Assembly: GCA_965217135.1 (NCBI GenBank)
Contig: OZ244249.1
Span: 682,001 to 746,000 of the forward strand
Source: HXMU1420-2 sp017643305
Lineage (GTDB): Bacteria; Pseudomonadota; Alphaproteobacteria; Rhodobacterales; Rhodobacteraceae
Reading direction: 5' to 3'
Length of the DNA: 64,000 bases
Below the pieces are notes generated by a model. It was given only the letters and a program-made list of their open reading frames with translations, had not been told where the DNA came from and searched no databases. Position numbers and translations under genes: made by a program. Position 1 is the first letter of the stretch, and the number at the start of each line of letters is the position of its first letter. This document shows positions 1-7,563 of the stretch, one piece after another.

Positions 1-420
1 GATTGGCCGGGCCTGGAAAAGATAACGACGCTGCGCAACGCATCCGATGCAGGATCGCGCCGTATCTCGATCCTGTGTGGCAATGGGGGGATGTATCTGG
101 TGGAAGAATTGCTGCGTGGAGCAGATGGCGCGATGACGGGTTTCGGATATCCCGAGATGATGCGGCAGGTTCTGGGCGCATATGAAGCAGGGGATCTGGA
201 TCGTGCACGTGATATTTTCGATGCCTATTTGCCAATGATCCGATATGAGGCGCAGCCCGGTCTGGGGTTGGCAATCCGAAAGCACTCGCTGGTCCGCCAG
301 GGCATTATTCAGCACTCTACGCTTCGCAAGCCCGGACCGGCACTCACGCCGGCGACAATTGCAGAAATCGATGCGCTTGCCGCCCGGCAAAATAGGCGGT
401 TGAGCGATCTGGGATTTTAG
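1..420 (+). CDS. DapA-family aldolase (dihydrodipicolinate synthase / N-acetylneuraminate lyase superfamily), C-terminal part
   Basis: The reading frame is open from the first base to a TAG at 418-420, so the gene starts before the window and only about 139 residues are visible. The visible part carries 'ISILCGNGGMYLVEELLRG', the phosphate/loop region typical of the C-terminal half of the DHDPS/NAL TIM barrel, then the helical C-terminal domain ending in 'RRLSDLGF'. Known members condense or cleave alpha-keto acids through a Schiff-base lysine, which lies outside the window, so neither the substrate nor a dapA assignment can be decided. No downstream gene on this strand continues the operon. 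Confidence 0.8.
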   Translation, partial: DWPGLEKITTLRNASDAGSRRISILCGNGGMYLVEELLRGADGAMTGFGYPEMMRQVLGAYEAGDLDRARDIFDAYLPMIRYEAQPGLGLAIRKHSLVRQGIIQHSTLRKPGPALTPATIAEIDALAARQNRRLSDLGF

Positions 421-670
421 ACCCGATGTTGGATTAGCAGGCTGCCAACACAATAGCGGGTGTTTTGCCGATGGGATTTGTGCAGTTCACCGGGGTCTTT
501 CTAAGGTCATAAGAACCGAGCAGATCAAGCAGACGGCCTTGTTTCAGGTGCAAGACCTAAACCCTGCTGTCTTGCCCGATCAAATCGCTACATTGCCGCT
601 TTCGTTCGCCAGCCTTCTGCAACGCTGTGCAACAGGTGTGACTTGACCCTGTTCATCGGCACCTGCGCTG
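421..670. other. Intergenic region without recognised gene
   Basis: This 250-base gap separates two convergent genes. No coding pattern, tRNA or clear terminator hairpin with a T-run was seen. Confidence 0.4.
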
Positions 671-1186
671 TCAAAGCTGTTGCATTTCAAAGCGCACGCG
701 CCCGACCGGAATGCCAGCACGTGTCACGATGGCATCATTGATTACCCTACCATCGGGATCGAAATAGATGACGTCCTCGAAGCCCAGCCTGGTCACTTCG
801 TCTCGTGACCGGAAATCGGCAAGGTAAGACAGCCGGATCTCATTTCCGGTCTCCACGACATTCGCCACCCCTACCGTATCTTCCCGCCGTCCCGTCCACG
901 TGCCGGGCCCCGCCCGGTCAAACACCCATGTCAGGCGATTTTGCTCGCCATCGTCATAGAAGAAGTCTTCCACGACAGTCAGGCGATTGCCGTCCATTCG
1001 ACCGTCAAGACGCGCTGTGAACCTTCGCTCTTTGCCGGTTAGATCAACTTTGAACACACCTGCACCTATCGATTTTCCCGAGAATGCCTGATCGAGTGTA
1101 ATCGGGTCGCGCGGTCCTTTGGGTGAGGTCGGCACGCTTGCGCATCCGGCCAGTGCAAGGGAGCCAAAAAGAAAGGAGCGGCGCAT
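671..1186 (-). CDS. DUF3833-family lipoprotein
   Basis: 171 residues from the ATG at 1186; an in-frame ATG three codons upstream is possible but lengthens the N-terminus before the signal. The N-terminus 'MRRSFLFGSLALAGCAS' is a lipoprotein signal with lipobox LAGC, so the mature protein should be membrane anchored in the periplasm. The body has the alternating beta-strand pattern of DUF3833, including 'FTARLDGRMDGN' and 'WTGRREDTVGVANV', a lipocalin-like fold of unknown function. It stands alone, convergent with the DapA-family gene. Confidence 0.7.
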   Translation of the reverse strand: MRRSFLFGSLALAGCASVPTSPKGPRDPITLDQAFSGKSIGAGVFKVDLTGKERRFTARLDGRMDGNRLTVVEDFFYDDGEQNRLTWVFDRAGPGTWTGRREDTVGVANVVETGNEIRLSYLADFRSRDEVTRLGFEDVIYFDPDGRVINDAIVTRAGIPVGRVRFEMQQL

Positions 1187-1454
1187 TATCAACATGTATC
1201 ACCTATGGTTCTTTGCAGATTCAGAAATTGTTTATGTGATGGCTCTAACTAGCCCGTCATGCCGCGGGGTCGAGCGTAGAAAAGAAAATTGGAAGTCGCC
1301 TTCATTAGTGTGTCCTCGCCGGTAGCGCGCACTTTCCGGTGGCGGCTAAAGAGGGGGGTTCTCAAAAAAACACTCAATGAGGCAGCCTTGTTCCTGTGAC
1401 GCAAGGTGCTGACTGCAGATATGGAATATGATGAAACAGGCCGACACTGACGTC

Positions 1455-2291
1455 TCACCCAACGCTTTGTGGCTGCAGCGCTGCGTTGCCAATGCCTGCC
1501 GCCGTGAGCCACATCTGATCGAGCGCGTCCATCTCCTCAGCTTGATAGGAACCTGACGCTTTCCAGTACTTTCCTGAGGCGGTGAAATATCCCAAATCTT
1601 CTTCCCGCTTCTTTGCTGCTTCGAACAAGGGGCTGTCAAAGCCCTTTGTATTGGGCGGCTTGTCCGCAAGGTTCTTGAAACTCATGCTCGGGAAGACGAG
1701 CCTGCTTTCGCCGAACGACAGCCGGACACATGTGCATCCCATCTGATGCGCATGTAGCATCAAACGGGCAGATTTGGCTTCGAGGTTGCGAAGGCTTGGA
1801 TCGCGACGCAAAGGGTCGGCTGTACCGTTTCCATAGAAGTGTGTCTGGCTTGTTTTGGAATAGACCATATCGCAGCCAAGGAACGCCATTACGGTCGGTC
1901 TCAATGTGGCAAGCGCCCAGTAGCCGGCGGTGAACGCCATTGTCCCACCCGCATAGAAGACGCCGCCGAAAAGATTGTTCGCAGGAACGTAGTCACGAGA
2001 TTTCACGAGCCGCTGATGCTCCGTCACGGAGGATGGCCACCGGTCGGATGGAAAATCGTCAGGCGCAACGACGTAATCCCAATCATCCCGCAACCGCCAG
2101 GCATTATTGATCGCAACAATGTCCGATACGCCTGACTTGGGCCAGTCCCGGCACTGAACAGCATCCGGAGCACTGCCTAGGACAAGTACAATCCGCTTCG
2201 GGCTACTGACAGAAACCCGCGAGTACTCTGCCTCCCGGCCACTCAGTCGGCGTTTGTCGTTGTTGACATCTCTCGGTTTAGAATCGGCCAT
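1455..2291 (-). CDS. Hypothetical protein, possibly glycan-related (glycosyltransferase-like N-terminus)
   Basis: 278 residues. I do not recognise the family with confidence. After a basic 30-residue lead comes 'RIVLVLGSAPDA', a Rossmann-like first strand and glycine turn, then 'DIVAINNAWRL' and 'YVVAPDDFP'. This pattern resembles DUF115/MptE-like or sialyltransferase-like proteins that read a nucleotide sugar. A later 'VMAFLGCDMVYSK' strand fits the same fold. It lies beside decayed DNA and a polysaccharide-type acyltransferase, so a role in surface-glycan metabolism is possible. That function is inference only. Confidence 0.4.
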   Translation of the reverse strand: MADSKPRDVNNDKRRLSGREAEYSRVSVSSPKRIVLVLGSAPDAVQCRDWPKSGVSDIVAINNAWRLRDDWDYVVAPDDFPSDRWPSSVTEHQRLVKSRDYVPANNLFGGVFYAGGTMAFTAGYWALATLRPTVMAFLGCDMVYSKTSQTHFYGNGTADPLRRDPSLRNLEAKSARLMLHAHQMGCTCVRLSFGESRLVFPSMSFKNLADKPPNTKGFDSPLFEAAKKREEDLGYFTASGKYWKASGSYQAEEMDALDQMWLTAAGIGNAALQPQSVG

Positions 2292-2744
2292 CCGCTAACT
2301 CCGCAAGATCACGCACGTCCGTCCAGACGCTACTTTCGTGAACGGACTTAGAGTGCATCGACAGCGTGACCACTTATTTGGGATTCTCAAGTGTTGTTTT
2401 GCATATGAAAATTCGTTTTGGGGCACCTTGCTATAATCCTAGCCTCTCAGTCGGCAACTATCTGCAGAAATTGCATTATTTGAGCCAGTCGGCTGCTCTT
2501 GTGAGCGCTCGTAGCAAGCCATCAGTTGCTGGTTTAGTCGATGTGCATCTTGGTGATGAAAAGAGGATGCCGACCATTCAAGACTGACAGCACACCGGCA
2601 AAAGAGGCCAAGTTCTTTGAATGTGTATCCGGTTTAAAGCAGTGCTCGGCCCCATTGGCTGGTTTTCTTGCAGCTTGCCGGAATCAACAGAAATTTAACC
2701 GCAGGGAATTTCATGTTGTAGGTGCGGAAGCCGTAGGCCGTATG
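2292..2744. other. Low-coding-signal region, probably decayed DNA
   Basis: This 450-base stretch looks more AT-rich than its surroundings and has no convincing complete gene. A plus-strand frame from the ATG at 2405 to the stop at 2587 begins 'MKIRFGAPCYNPSLSVGNYL', which recalls the start of family-2 glycosyltransferases but ends after about 60 codons. It may be a gene remnant next to the pseudogene at 2745. Confidence 0.35.
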
Positions 2745-2882
2745 GTGCTGATCAGCCCCATATTTTCCAGTTTCAGGATTACCTGATGCGCGCAGTTGTC
2801 GGCCTTCACGTTTTCGGTCTAAGCGCTGTGTTCGAGGTTTTGCACCCGGTCATACGGGTCAGAGATGCCGGTGAATTCCCGT
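2745..2882 (-). pseudogene. Remnant of the 3' end of a sulfate adenylyltransferase/APS-kinase gene
   Basis: Read on the minus strand, this segment gives 'REFTGISDPYDRVQNLEHSA', then an in-frame TAG, then 'TENVKADNCAHQVILKLENM' and GLIST. It matches the last 46 or so codons of the intact gene ending at 5356 ('EFTGISDPYDVPQDPELSVE' ... GLISA). A base-by-base comparison of 2745-2880 with 5360-5495 gave 26 mismatches in 136 positions (about 81% identity) and no gaps. Homology stops abruptly at about 2882, so only the tail survives. The internal stop and lack of any upstream part make it non-functional. It lies just downstream of the hydrolase gene in the same orientation. Confidence 0.9.
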
Positions 2883-2904
2883 TATCCGGACCAAACACAT
2901 CTTG

Positions 2905-3675
2905 TCACTGTGATGGCAAAAGAAACGCTCGTAGCGGGTCGAGGTACCGGTCCTGGTTTAGGTTCACTGTGTGACCGCCTTCGTCGAACACAATTACGGT
3001 GTTGTTTGCGCCTGAATAGGCGTTTTCTGAAAGCTGATAGTCGAGCACCTGATCATCCCGCGATAAAAAGATCAGCCGCTCAATCCCAGCCGTCGGCGGC
3101 GATGTCCTGCTGGCGTAACGGCTCACCTTTTCCTCGGTGACAAGGATGTCCTTTCCACGCTTTTCGGCCCGGTATTTTCCTATGAACGGGCGCAGCTGTT
3201 CAGCCGGTTTGACGACCGGATTGACAAGCACAACCCGTTTCACACGGTACTTCTCTGCATAATGGTTGGCCCAGAACCCGCCCAAGGAAGTACCGGCAAA
3301 AATCACGTTTCGATTTTTTAGCAACCCCTCCCATACCCTCTCAATGGCGGCATCGTTGCCGTCCAAATCAAAGTAGTCATAGTTGAACCCGATGATGGAA
3401 AAATGCTCGGCAAAGGCGTTGTAGAGCTTGTTATACGCTCCGTTTGGCATTGCTGACCCGAAACCATGAAAGACGAATAAAACGTCATCCTTGATTTGTT
3501 CGCCATCGTAGTTGACCAGCGTGAATTCGTCATATGCGCCGAAACGAATTTCGCGCGCTTGGGCCGGGGTCGTGGACGCTGATGACAAGAAAACCATCAG
3601 GCAGATGGCCAGGCATTGTGTAATTCCTGGAGGCACCGGCCAAATTCGCCGGGAAAGGGTGGCAGTTGCGGACAT
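2905..3675 (-). CDS. Exported YqiA/YcfP-like alpha/beta hydrolase
   Basis: 256 residues. The ATG at 3675 is chosen because it lies one base after the TAA of the upstream gene (3677-3679), so the two genes are probably translationally coupled. A signal peptide ends near 'STTPAQA', so the enzyme should be periplasmic or secreted. 'VFHGFGSAM' gives the oxyanion-type HG segment, 'FAGTSLGGFWA' the GxSxGG nucleophile elbow, and 'FDEGGHTV' the catalytic His; the acid is probably in 'FLSRDDQVLDY'. The pattern recalls the UPF0227 YqiA/YcfP esterases. Its partner is an acyltransferase, so it may trim or deacylate a surface glycan; the substrate is not visible. Confidence 0.65.
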   Translation of the reverse strand: MSATATLSRRIWPVPPGITQCLAICLMVFLSSASTTPAQAREIRFGAYDEFTLVNYDGEQIKDDVLFVFHGFGSAMPNGAYNKLYNAFAEHFSIIGFNYDYFDLDGNDAAIERVWEGLLKNRNVIFAGTSLGGFWANHYAEKYRVKRVVLVNPVVKPAEQLRPFIGKYRAEKRGKDILVTEEKVSRYASRTSPPTAGIERLIFLSRDDQVLDYQLSENAYSGANNTVIVFDEGGHTVNLNQDRYLDPLRAFLLPSQ

Positions 3676-3676
3676 C

Positions 3677-4930
3677 TTATGCCCCCCATTTCTTGTGGAT
3701 GATGTAGGCCAGCGAACCGGCAAAAAACAGTGGAGCCAGCATCAGTATCGGGATGCCGAACAAGACGACCCAGAATGCCAGGAGCCAGTACCGGCGCGGT
3801 TTTGGCACCAGCCGCAGCATGATCAGGATGATCGAAAACGCGATCAGGTAGCACATGAACCAGAACGGATCATTGGAAAATGCCCGCATGCCACCGGTTT
3901 CGCGTTCCAGCGCGATCAACGTGAACCACCAGGATTCGTTGAGGTAAAGAAGGCTGCTGACTGACGCGGCAACAATTTGAAACGGCGTGTAGGGACGGCG
4001 CAACTCTTCGGCGATGTAATAGTCGGAATAATCATAAAGCTCTGCATTAGCCCGGAAACCGAAGCTGTCGAGAATAACGGTTACGATCAACATCGGGATT
4101 ATGAGATAATAAAGGTTGAGCCCGCGTTTGAGCGTCATTGCGACCGCGCCGAACCGACTGCGGTCAATGGAAAGCATCAGGAAATAGCCGGAAATCATAA
4201 AGAATGCAGGCACCGCAAACCGCGGTGCAGCTCCGTCAAAGCCGGGAAGATGCAACGTGGTCAGCCTGTGGAAGCTAAAATGCCCAAGCACCACACAGAT
4301 CATGGCCACGACCTTGACCAGGTTCAGAAATTCGCTGTGGGACCGGGTGAGCATCAGTGGCGTCGAACTGGTTATCACTCCTGCCGGGCGAGGATACCGG
4401 ATCTCCGCGCGTTTGAACAATTTTTGCTGCCAGCGGTCGAAGGCTGGTTTGAAAACAAAGCAGATCCGTCCCATCAAAAGGGACGCTGCGACCGTGGCCG
4501 CTAGCAGCGCCAATTGTTGCACAACGCTGGTGTGGTCGTAGTTCGTGACTGCGGCAAAGAAGAACAGGAAAGGAAAGTGAAACAGAAAAATCGCGGTTGA
4601 GTAGCGCGTGATGAACCCTACGAACCACCCGTTAACTGGCAGGCTTTTTTCAGAAACGAAGACATAGCGGGACATCACGAGCAGCCCAAACAGAAAAACC
4701 GTGTGCCCGTATTGCATTAGGTAGCGCTTGCTCATTCCAAGATACTGGCGGACCGAATAGGGGGCAAAGCTTTTGGACCATTCGTACAGGTTTTGACCAG
4801 TACCCGAATAGATGTACCAGCAGTAGACGAGGAATATGAACGCCGACAGGGCCAGAGCGCTGCCACGTTGCGGTGGTCGCACGCGTAGCCGGGGGGCTTC
4901 TTGGGTTCCATGCATTGAAGTCCGCCCCAT
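3677..4930 (-). CDS. Acyltransferase-3 family membrane protein with apparently permuted halves
   Basis: 417 residues with about ten hydrophobic segments. In acyltransferase-3 (OafA/NodX-type) proteins the R/K-x10-H motif in the first membrane helix lies near the N-terminus. Here it is at residues 206-217 (K206, H217, 'KVVAMICVVLGHF'), followed by 'FFMISGYF' and 'FWFMCYLI', and the protein ends soon after 'FFAGSLAYIIHKK'. Residues 25-165 instead look like the usual C-terminal helices, including 'RYSTAIFLFHFPF', the typical S-x-Y-x-x-H-x-P segment. The order is thus C-half then N-half. A TAG lies directly before the ATG, so the frame cannot extend. Probably O-acylates a cell-surface sugar. Confidence 0.7.
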   Translation of the reverse strand: MGRTSMHGTQEAPRLRVRPPQRGSALALSAFIFLVYCWYIYSGTGQNLYEWSKSFAPYSVRQYLGMSKRYLMQYGHTVFLFGLLVMSRYVFVSEKSLPVNGWFVGFITRYSTAIFLFHFPFLFFFAAVTNYDHTSVVQQLALLAATVAASLLMGRICFVFKPAFDRWQQKLFKRAEIRYPRPAGVITSSTPLMLTRSHSEFLNLVKVVAMICVVLGHFSFHRLTTLHLPGFDGAAPRFAVPAFFMISGYFLMLSIDRSRFGAVAMTLKRGLNLYYLIIPMLIVTVILDSFGFRANAELYDYSDYYIAEELRRPYTPFQIVAASVSSLLYLNESWWFTLIALERETGGMRAFSNDPFWFMCYLIAFSIILIMLRLVPKPRRYWLLAFWVVLFGIPILMLAPLFFAGSLAYIIHKKWGA

Positions 4931-5355
4931 CTAATTCTCCACCGACTATCCGGCCTGCCTGGCGAGGCGGCAAACAGATCAGCCGACATTTTCCAATTCT
5001 TACGTACTCTCTGCAATGTTGGCGAGCGGCCACGCAACGATCAAGCCTCTTACGCGCTCGGCATCAATGTTTGGAGATCTGTTGTATCGGTCGACTGGTA
5101 TTTGTGGTTTTGACGGCCTGGTTTGAGTGGCTCCCAGACAGATTCATGCCTCAAAAATGTAGGTGAGCGTTCCGCCATCATTTCCTGCAGGCTCATAACC
5201 GCTTTCACCAAGACACGCGCGATTGTTCTTCTGGGTTGGGTGCCTCAAGAACAGAATGCGCATTTTGCGGCCTTCCGACCTCAGCCCAGAACGTTTTGTG
5301 GGGACGCCGGTCTGGCGCCCCCACTTTTTAAAGTCCAGAGGATGTTGATCAGGCG
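4931..5355. other. Intergenic region without recognised gene
   Basis: A 425-base gap. A minus-strand frame of 39 codons starting 'MRILFLRHPTQKNN' is present around 5155-5270 but is not recognised and has no strong ribosome-binding site. Near its right end lies the hairpin listed separately. Confidence 0.35.
5298..5329 (+). terminator. Terminator-like hairpin, T-run on the plus strand
   Basis: GTGGGGACGCC (5298-5308) pairs with GGCGCCCCCAC (5314-5324) with one mismatch and a 5-base loop, followed by TTTTT. The T-run lies on the plus strand, although the only nearby upstream transcription is on the minus strand. It is 27 bases beyond the stop of the sulfurylase/kinase gene and could instead protect that transcript's 3' end. 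Confidence 0.4.
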
Positions 5356-7431
5356 TCAGGCGCTGATCAGCCCCATGCTTTCCAGCTTCAGGATGACCTG
5401 ATGCGCGCAGTTGTCGACCTCGACGTTTTCGGTTTCAACGCTGAGTTCTGGGTCCTGTGGCACGTCGTAGGGGTCGGAGATGCCAGTGAATTCCTTGATC
5501 TTCCCTTCCCGCGCCAGCTTGTACAGGCCCTTGCGGTCGCGGCGTTCGCATTCCTCGATGGAGGTGGCGACGTGCACTTCGACAAATGCACCGAACTCTT
5601 CGATCTCCTCCCGTACGGCCCGGCGGGTCGTGGCATAGGGCGCGATCGGGGCGCAGATGGCGATACCGCCATTCTTGGTGATCTCGGACGCGACATAGCC
5701 GATGCGGCGGATGTTCAGGTCACGATGTTCCTTGGAGAAGCCCAGCTCGGAGCTGAGATTCTTGCGCACCAGGTCCCCGTCGAGCAAGGTCACGGGACGA
5801 CCGCCCATTTCCATCAGCTTGACCATCAGCGCGTTGGCGATGGTGGATTTGCCGGAACCGGAGAAACCGGTGAAGAACACTGTAAAACCCTGCTGTGAAC
5901 GCGGCGGCTTGGTCTTGCGCAGTTCGGCCACAACCTCGGGGAAGGAGAACCATTCCGGGATCTCCAGACCTTCGGCCAGACGGCGGCGTAGTTCGGTGCC
6001 CGAGATGTTGAGGATGGTGACGTTGTCTTTATCCTCGATCTCGTCATTTGGTTCATACTGGGCGCGTTCCTGCACGTAGACCATGTGCTTGAAGTCCACC
6101 ATCTCGATGCCGATTTCGTCCTGATGCGCGCGGAACAGATCCTGTGCATCGTAGGGGCCGTAGAAGTCTTCTCCGGCCGAGTTCGTGCCGGGGCCGGCGT
6201 GGTCACGACCAACAATGAAATGGGTGCAGCCATAGTTGCGACGGATCAGGCCGTGCCACACGGCTTCACGCGGGCCCGCCATGCGCATCGCCAGCGGCAG
6301 CAGCGACATGGTCGTGGTCGAAGCCGGGTATTTGTCCAGAACGGCTTCGTAGCAGCGGACACGGGTGAAATGGTCCACATCGCCCGGCTTGGTCATGCCG
6401 ACCACGGGGTGAATAAGCAGGTTGGCCTGCGCTTCGCGTGCGGCGCGGAAGGTCAGTTCCTGGTGCGCACGGTGCAGCGGGTTGCGGGTCTGAAACGCCA
6501 CCACGCGACGCCATCCCAGCTTGCGGAAATAGGCGCGCAGTTCGTTGGGCGTGTCGCGGCGGGCGCGGAAGTCATAATGCACGGGTTGTTGGATGCCGGT
6601 GATCGGGCCACCGAGGTAAACCTTGCCTGCGGTATTGTGCAGGTAGTTCACCGCCGGGTGCGCATCATCATCGGCGCCGAACACCTTTTCGGCTTCCTTC
6701 GATTTGTCCGGGGTCCAGCGGTCGGTGACGGTCATGGTGCCCAGGATAACGCCTTCCTGATCGCGCAGGGCGATGTCCTGGCCAAGCTCCAGGCTGTCGG
6801 CAAATTCTTCGGATACGTCCAGCGTGATCGGCATCGGCCAGAGTGAGCCGTCTTCCAGACGCATGTTGTCCACGACGCCATTGTAGTCGGCTTCGCTCAG
6901 GAAGCCCTTAAGCGGATAGAAGCCGCCATTCATCAGCAGTTCCATGTCGCAGATCTGGCGCGGGGTCAGGTCATGGCTGACCAAGTTGGCCGCTTCGACC
7001 TTCAGCTTCTGAGAGCTGTCGTAGGAAACGTATAGTTCGGGAATGGGCGTTAGATTGTTCTGCATCATTTCAGTCCTATGCTTTATCGGAACAAGGCCAC
7101 TGGTTGTGCCGGTCAATTCGGCGTGGAGCGCTTCATACTCGGCGAACTTGCGGGCCAGAAAACGGTCGGTCAGACGCACTTTCTCGGCCGCACCGCGGGA
7201 CGTCAGCGCATAAGCAAAACGCTGGCGTCGGTCTGGTCCGGAGCGTTCCATCACTTTGATGAATCCCGCCTCGGTCACCGCGCGCAAATAGGCGTTGAGC
7301 CGTCCCAGCGAAATGTTCAGCGCCTCGGCAGTGGCCCGCTGCGTTGCATCCGGCGCCAGGTCGAGCTGACGCAGAAGGCGGAAGATCTGATCTTCTTCCG
7401 GCAAAGACAAACTGGGCTGGGGTGCAGTCAT
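5356..7431 (-). CDS. Fusion of MarR-type EPS regulator, sulfate adenylyltransferase and adenylylsulfate kinase
   Basis: One open frame of 691 residues. Residues 10-105 are a winged helix ('DQIFRLLRQLDL', 'AEALNISLGRLNAYL', ending 'ARKFAEYEALHAEL') of the EPS-associated MarR type. From residue 122 begins ATP sulfurylase ('MMQNNLTPIPELYVSYDSS', HxxH in 'RNPLHRAHQ', 'GRDHAGPG'). The last 175 residues are APS kinase with P-loop 'GFSGSGKST' and 'LLDGD'. The enzyme half makes APS then PAPS, the sulfate donor for sulfated polysaccharides. In relatives, as far as I recall, regulator and enzyme are separate. An AGGA five bases before the ATG at 7068 could allow separate translation of the enzyme. A TTG 12 codons before 7431 is less likely, as it lies inside the palindrome. 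Confidence 0.85.
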   Translation of the reverse strand: MTAPQPSLSLPEEDQIFRLLRQLDLAPDATQRATAEALNISLGRLNAYLRAVTEAGFIKVMERSGPDRRQRFAYALTSRGAAEKVRLTDRFLARKFAEYEALHAELTGTTSGLVPIKHRTEMMQNNLTPIPELYVSYDSSQKLKVEAANLVSHDLTPRQICDMELLMNGGFYPLKGFLSEADYNGVVDNMRLEDGSLWPMPITLDVSEEFADSLELGQDIALRDQEGVILGTMTVTDRWTPDKSKEAEKVFGADDDAHPAVNYLHNTAGKVYLGGPITGIQQPVHYDFRARRDTPNELRAYFRKLGWRRVVAFQTRNPLHRAHQELTFRAAREAQANLLIHPVVGMTKPGDVDHFTRVRCYEAVLDKYPASTTTMSLLPLAMRMAGPREAVWHGLIRRNYGCTHFIVGRDHAGPGTNSAGEDFYGPYDAQDLFRAHQDEIGIEMVDFKHMVYVQERAQYEPNDEIEDKDNVTILNISGTELRRRLAEGLEIPEWFSFPEVVAELRKTKPPRSQQGFTVFFTGFSGSGKSTIANALMVKLMEMGGRPVTLLDGDLVRKNLSSELGFSKEHRDLNIRRIGYVASEITKNGGIAICAPIAPYATTRRAVREEIEEFGAFVEVHVATSIEECERRDRKGLYKLAREGKIKEFTGISDPYDVPQDPELSVETENVEVDNCAHQVILKLESMGLISA
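7068..7077 (-). promoter_or_regulatory. Internal ribosome-binding site and start for the sulfurylase part
   Basis: On the minus strand AGGA then CTGAA precede two ATG codons (7068 and 7065) at the usual N-terminus of the enzyme. Both a fused protein and a free enzyme could therefore be made from one mRNA. Confidence 0.45.
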
Positions 7432-7450
7432 TTCAAGGCGACTCAAAGTA

Positions 7451-7466
7451 TGTTCAGCGCTGAACA
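7451..7466. promoter_or_regulatory. Perfect 16-bp palindrome, candidate operator of the EPS MarR regulator
   Basis: TGTTCAGCGCTGAACA is a perfect inverted repeat centred about 28 bases before the ATG at 7431. MarR-family proteins usually bind such palindromes over their own promoter, so this is a candidate autoregulatory site. Confidence 0.55.
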
Positions 7467-7563
7467 AATTTCACATTTCGCAGCTGCAGAAAAGAGAAAT
7501 TCTGCTCCCCCAGTGGAAATCTACCCCTGTGGTTAATGCGCAACGCTATATTTTTTGGCAGAT

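Larger units (their letters stand above)
2745..5496. repeat. Direct-repeat pair (about 137 bp each) flanking the hydrolase/acyltransferase block
   Basis: Copy one is 2745-2881 and copy two is 5360-5496, both corresponding to the 3' end of an ATP sulfurylase/APS kinase gene on the minus strand. Together they bracket about 2.5 kb with two translationally coupled genes. The divergence suggests homologous genes brought together by recombination, not a recent duplication. Confidence 0.75.

Noticed and set aside
5155..5270. 39-codon minus-strand frame between the acyltransferase and sulfurylase genes
   Set aside because: Not recognised, weak translation signals; kept only as a note in the intergenic entry.
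6085..6846. 253-codon plus-strand frame opposite the sulfurylase
   Set aside because: Shadow frame; no motif and no ribosome-binding site.
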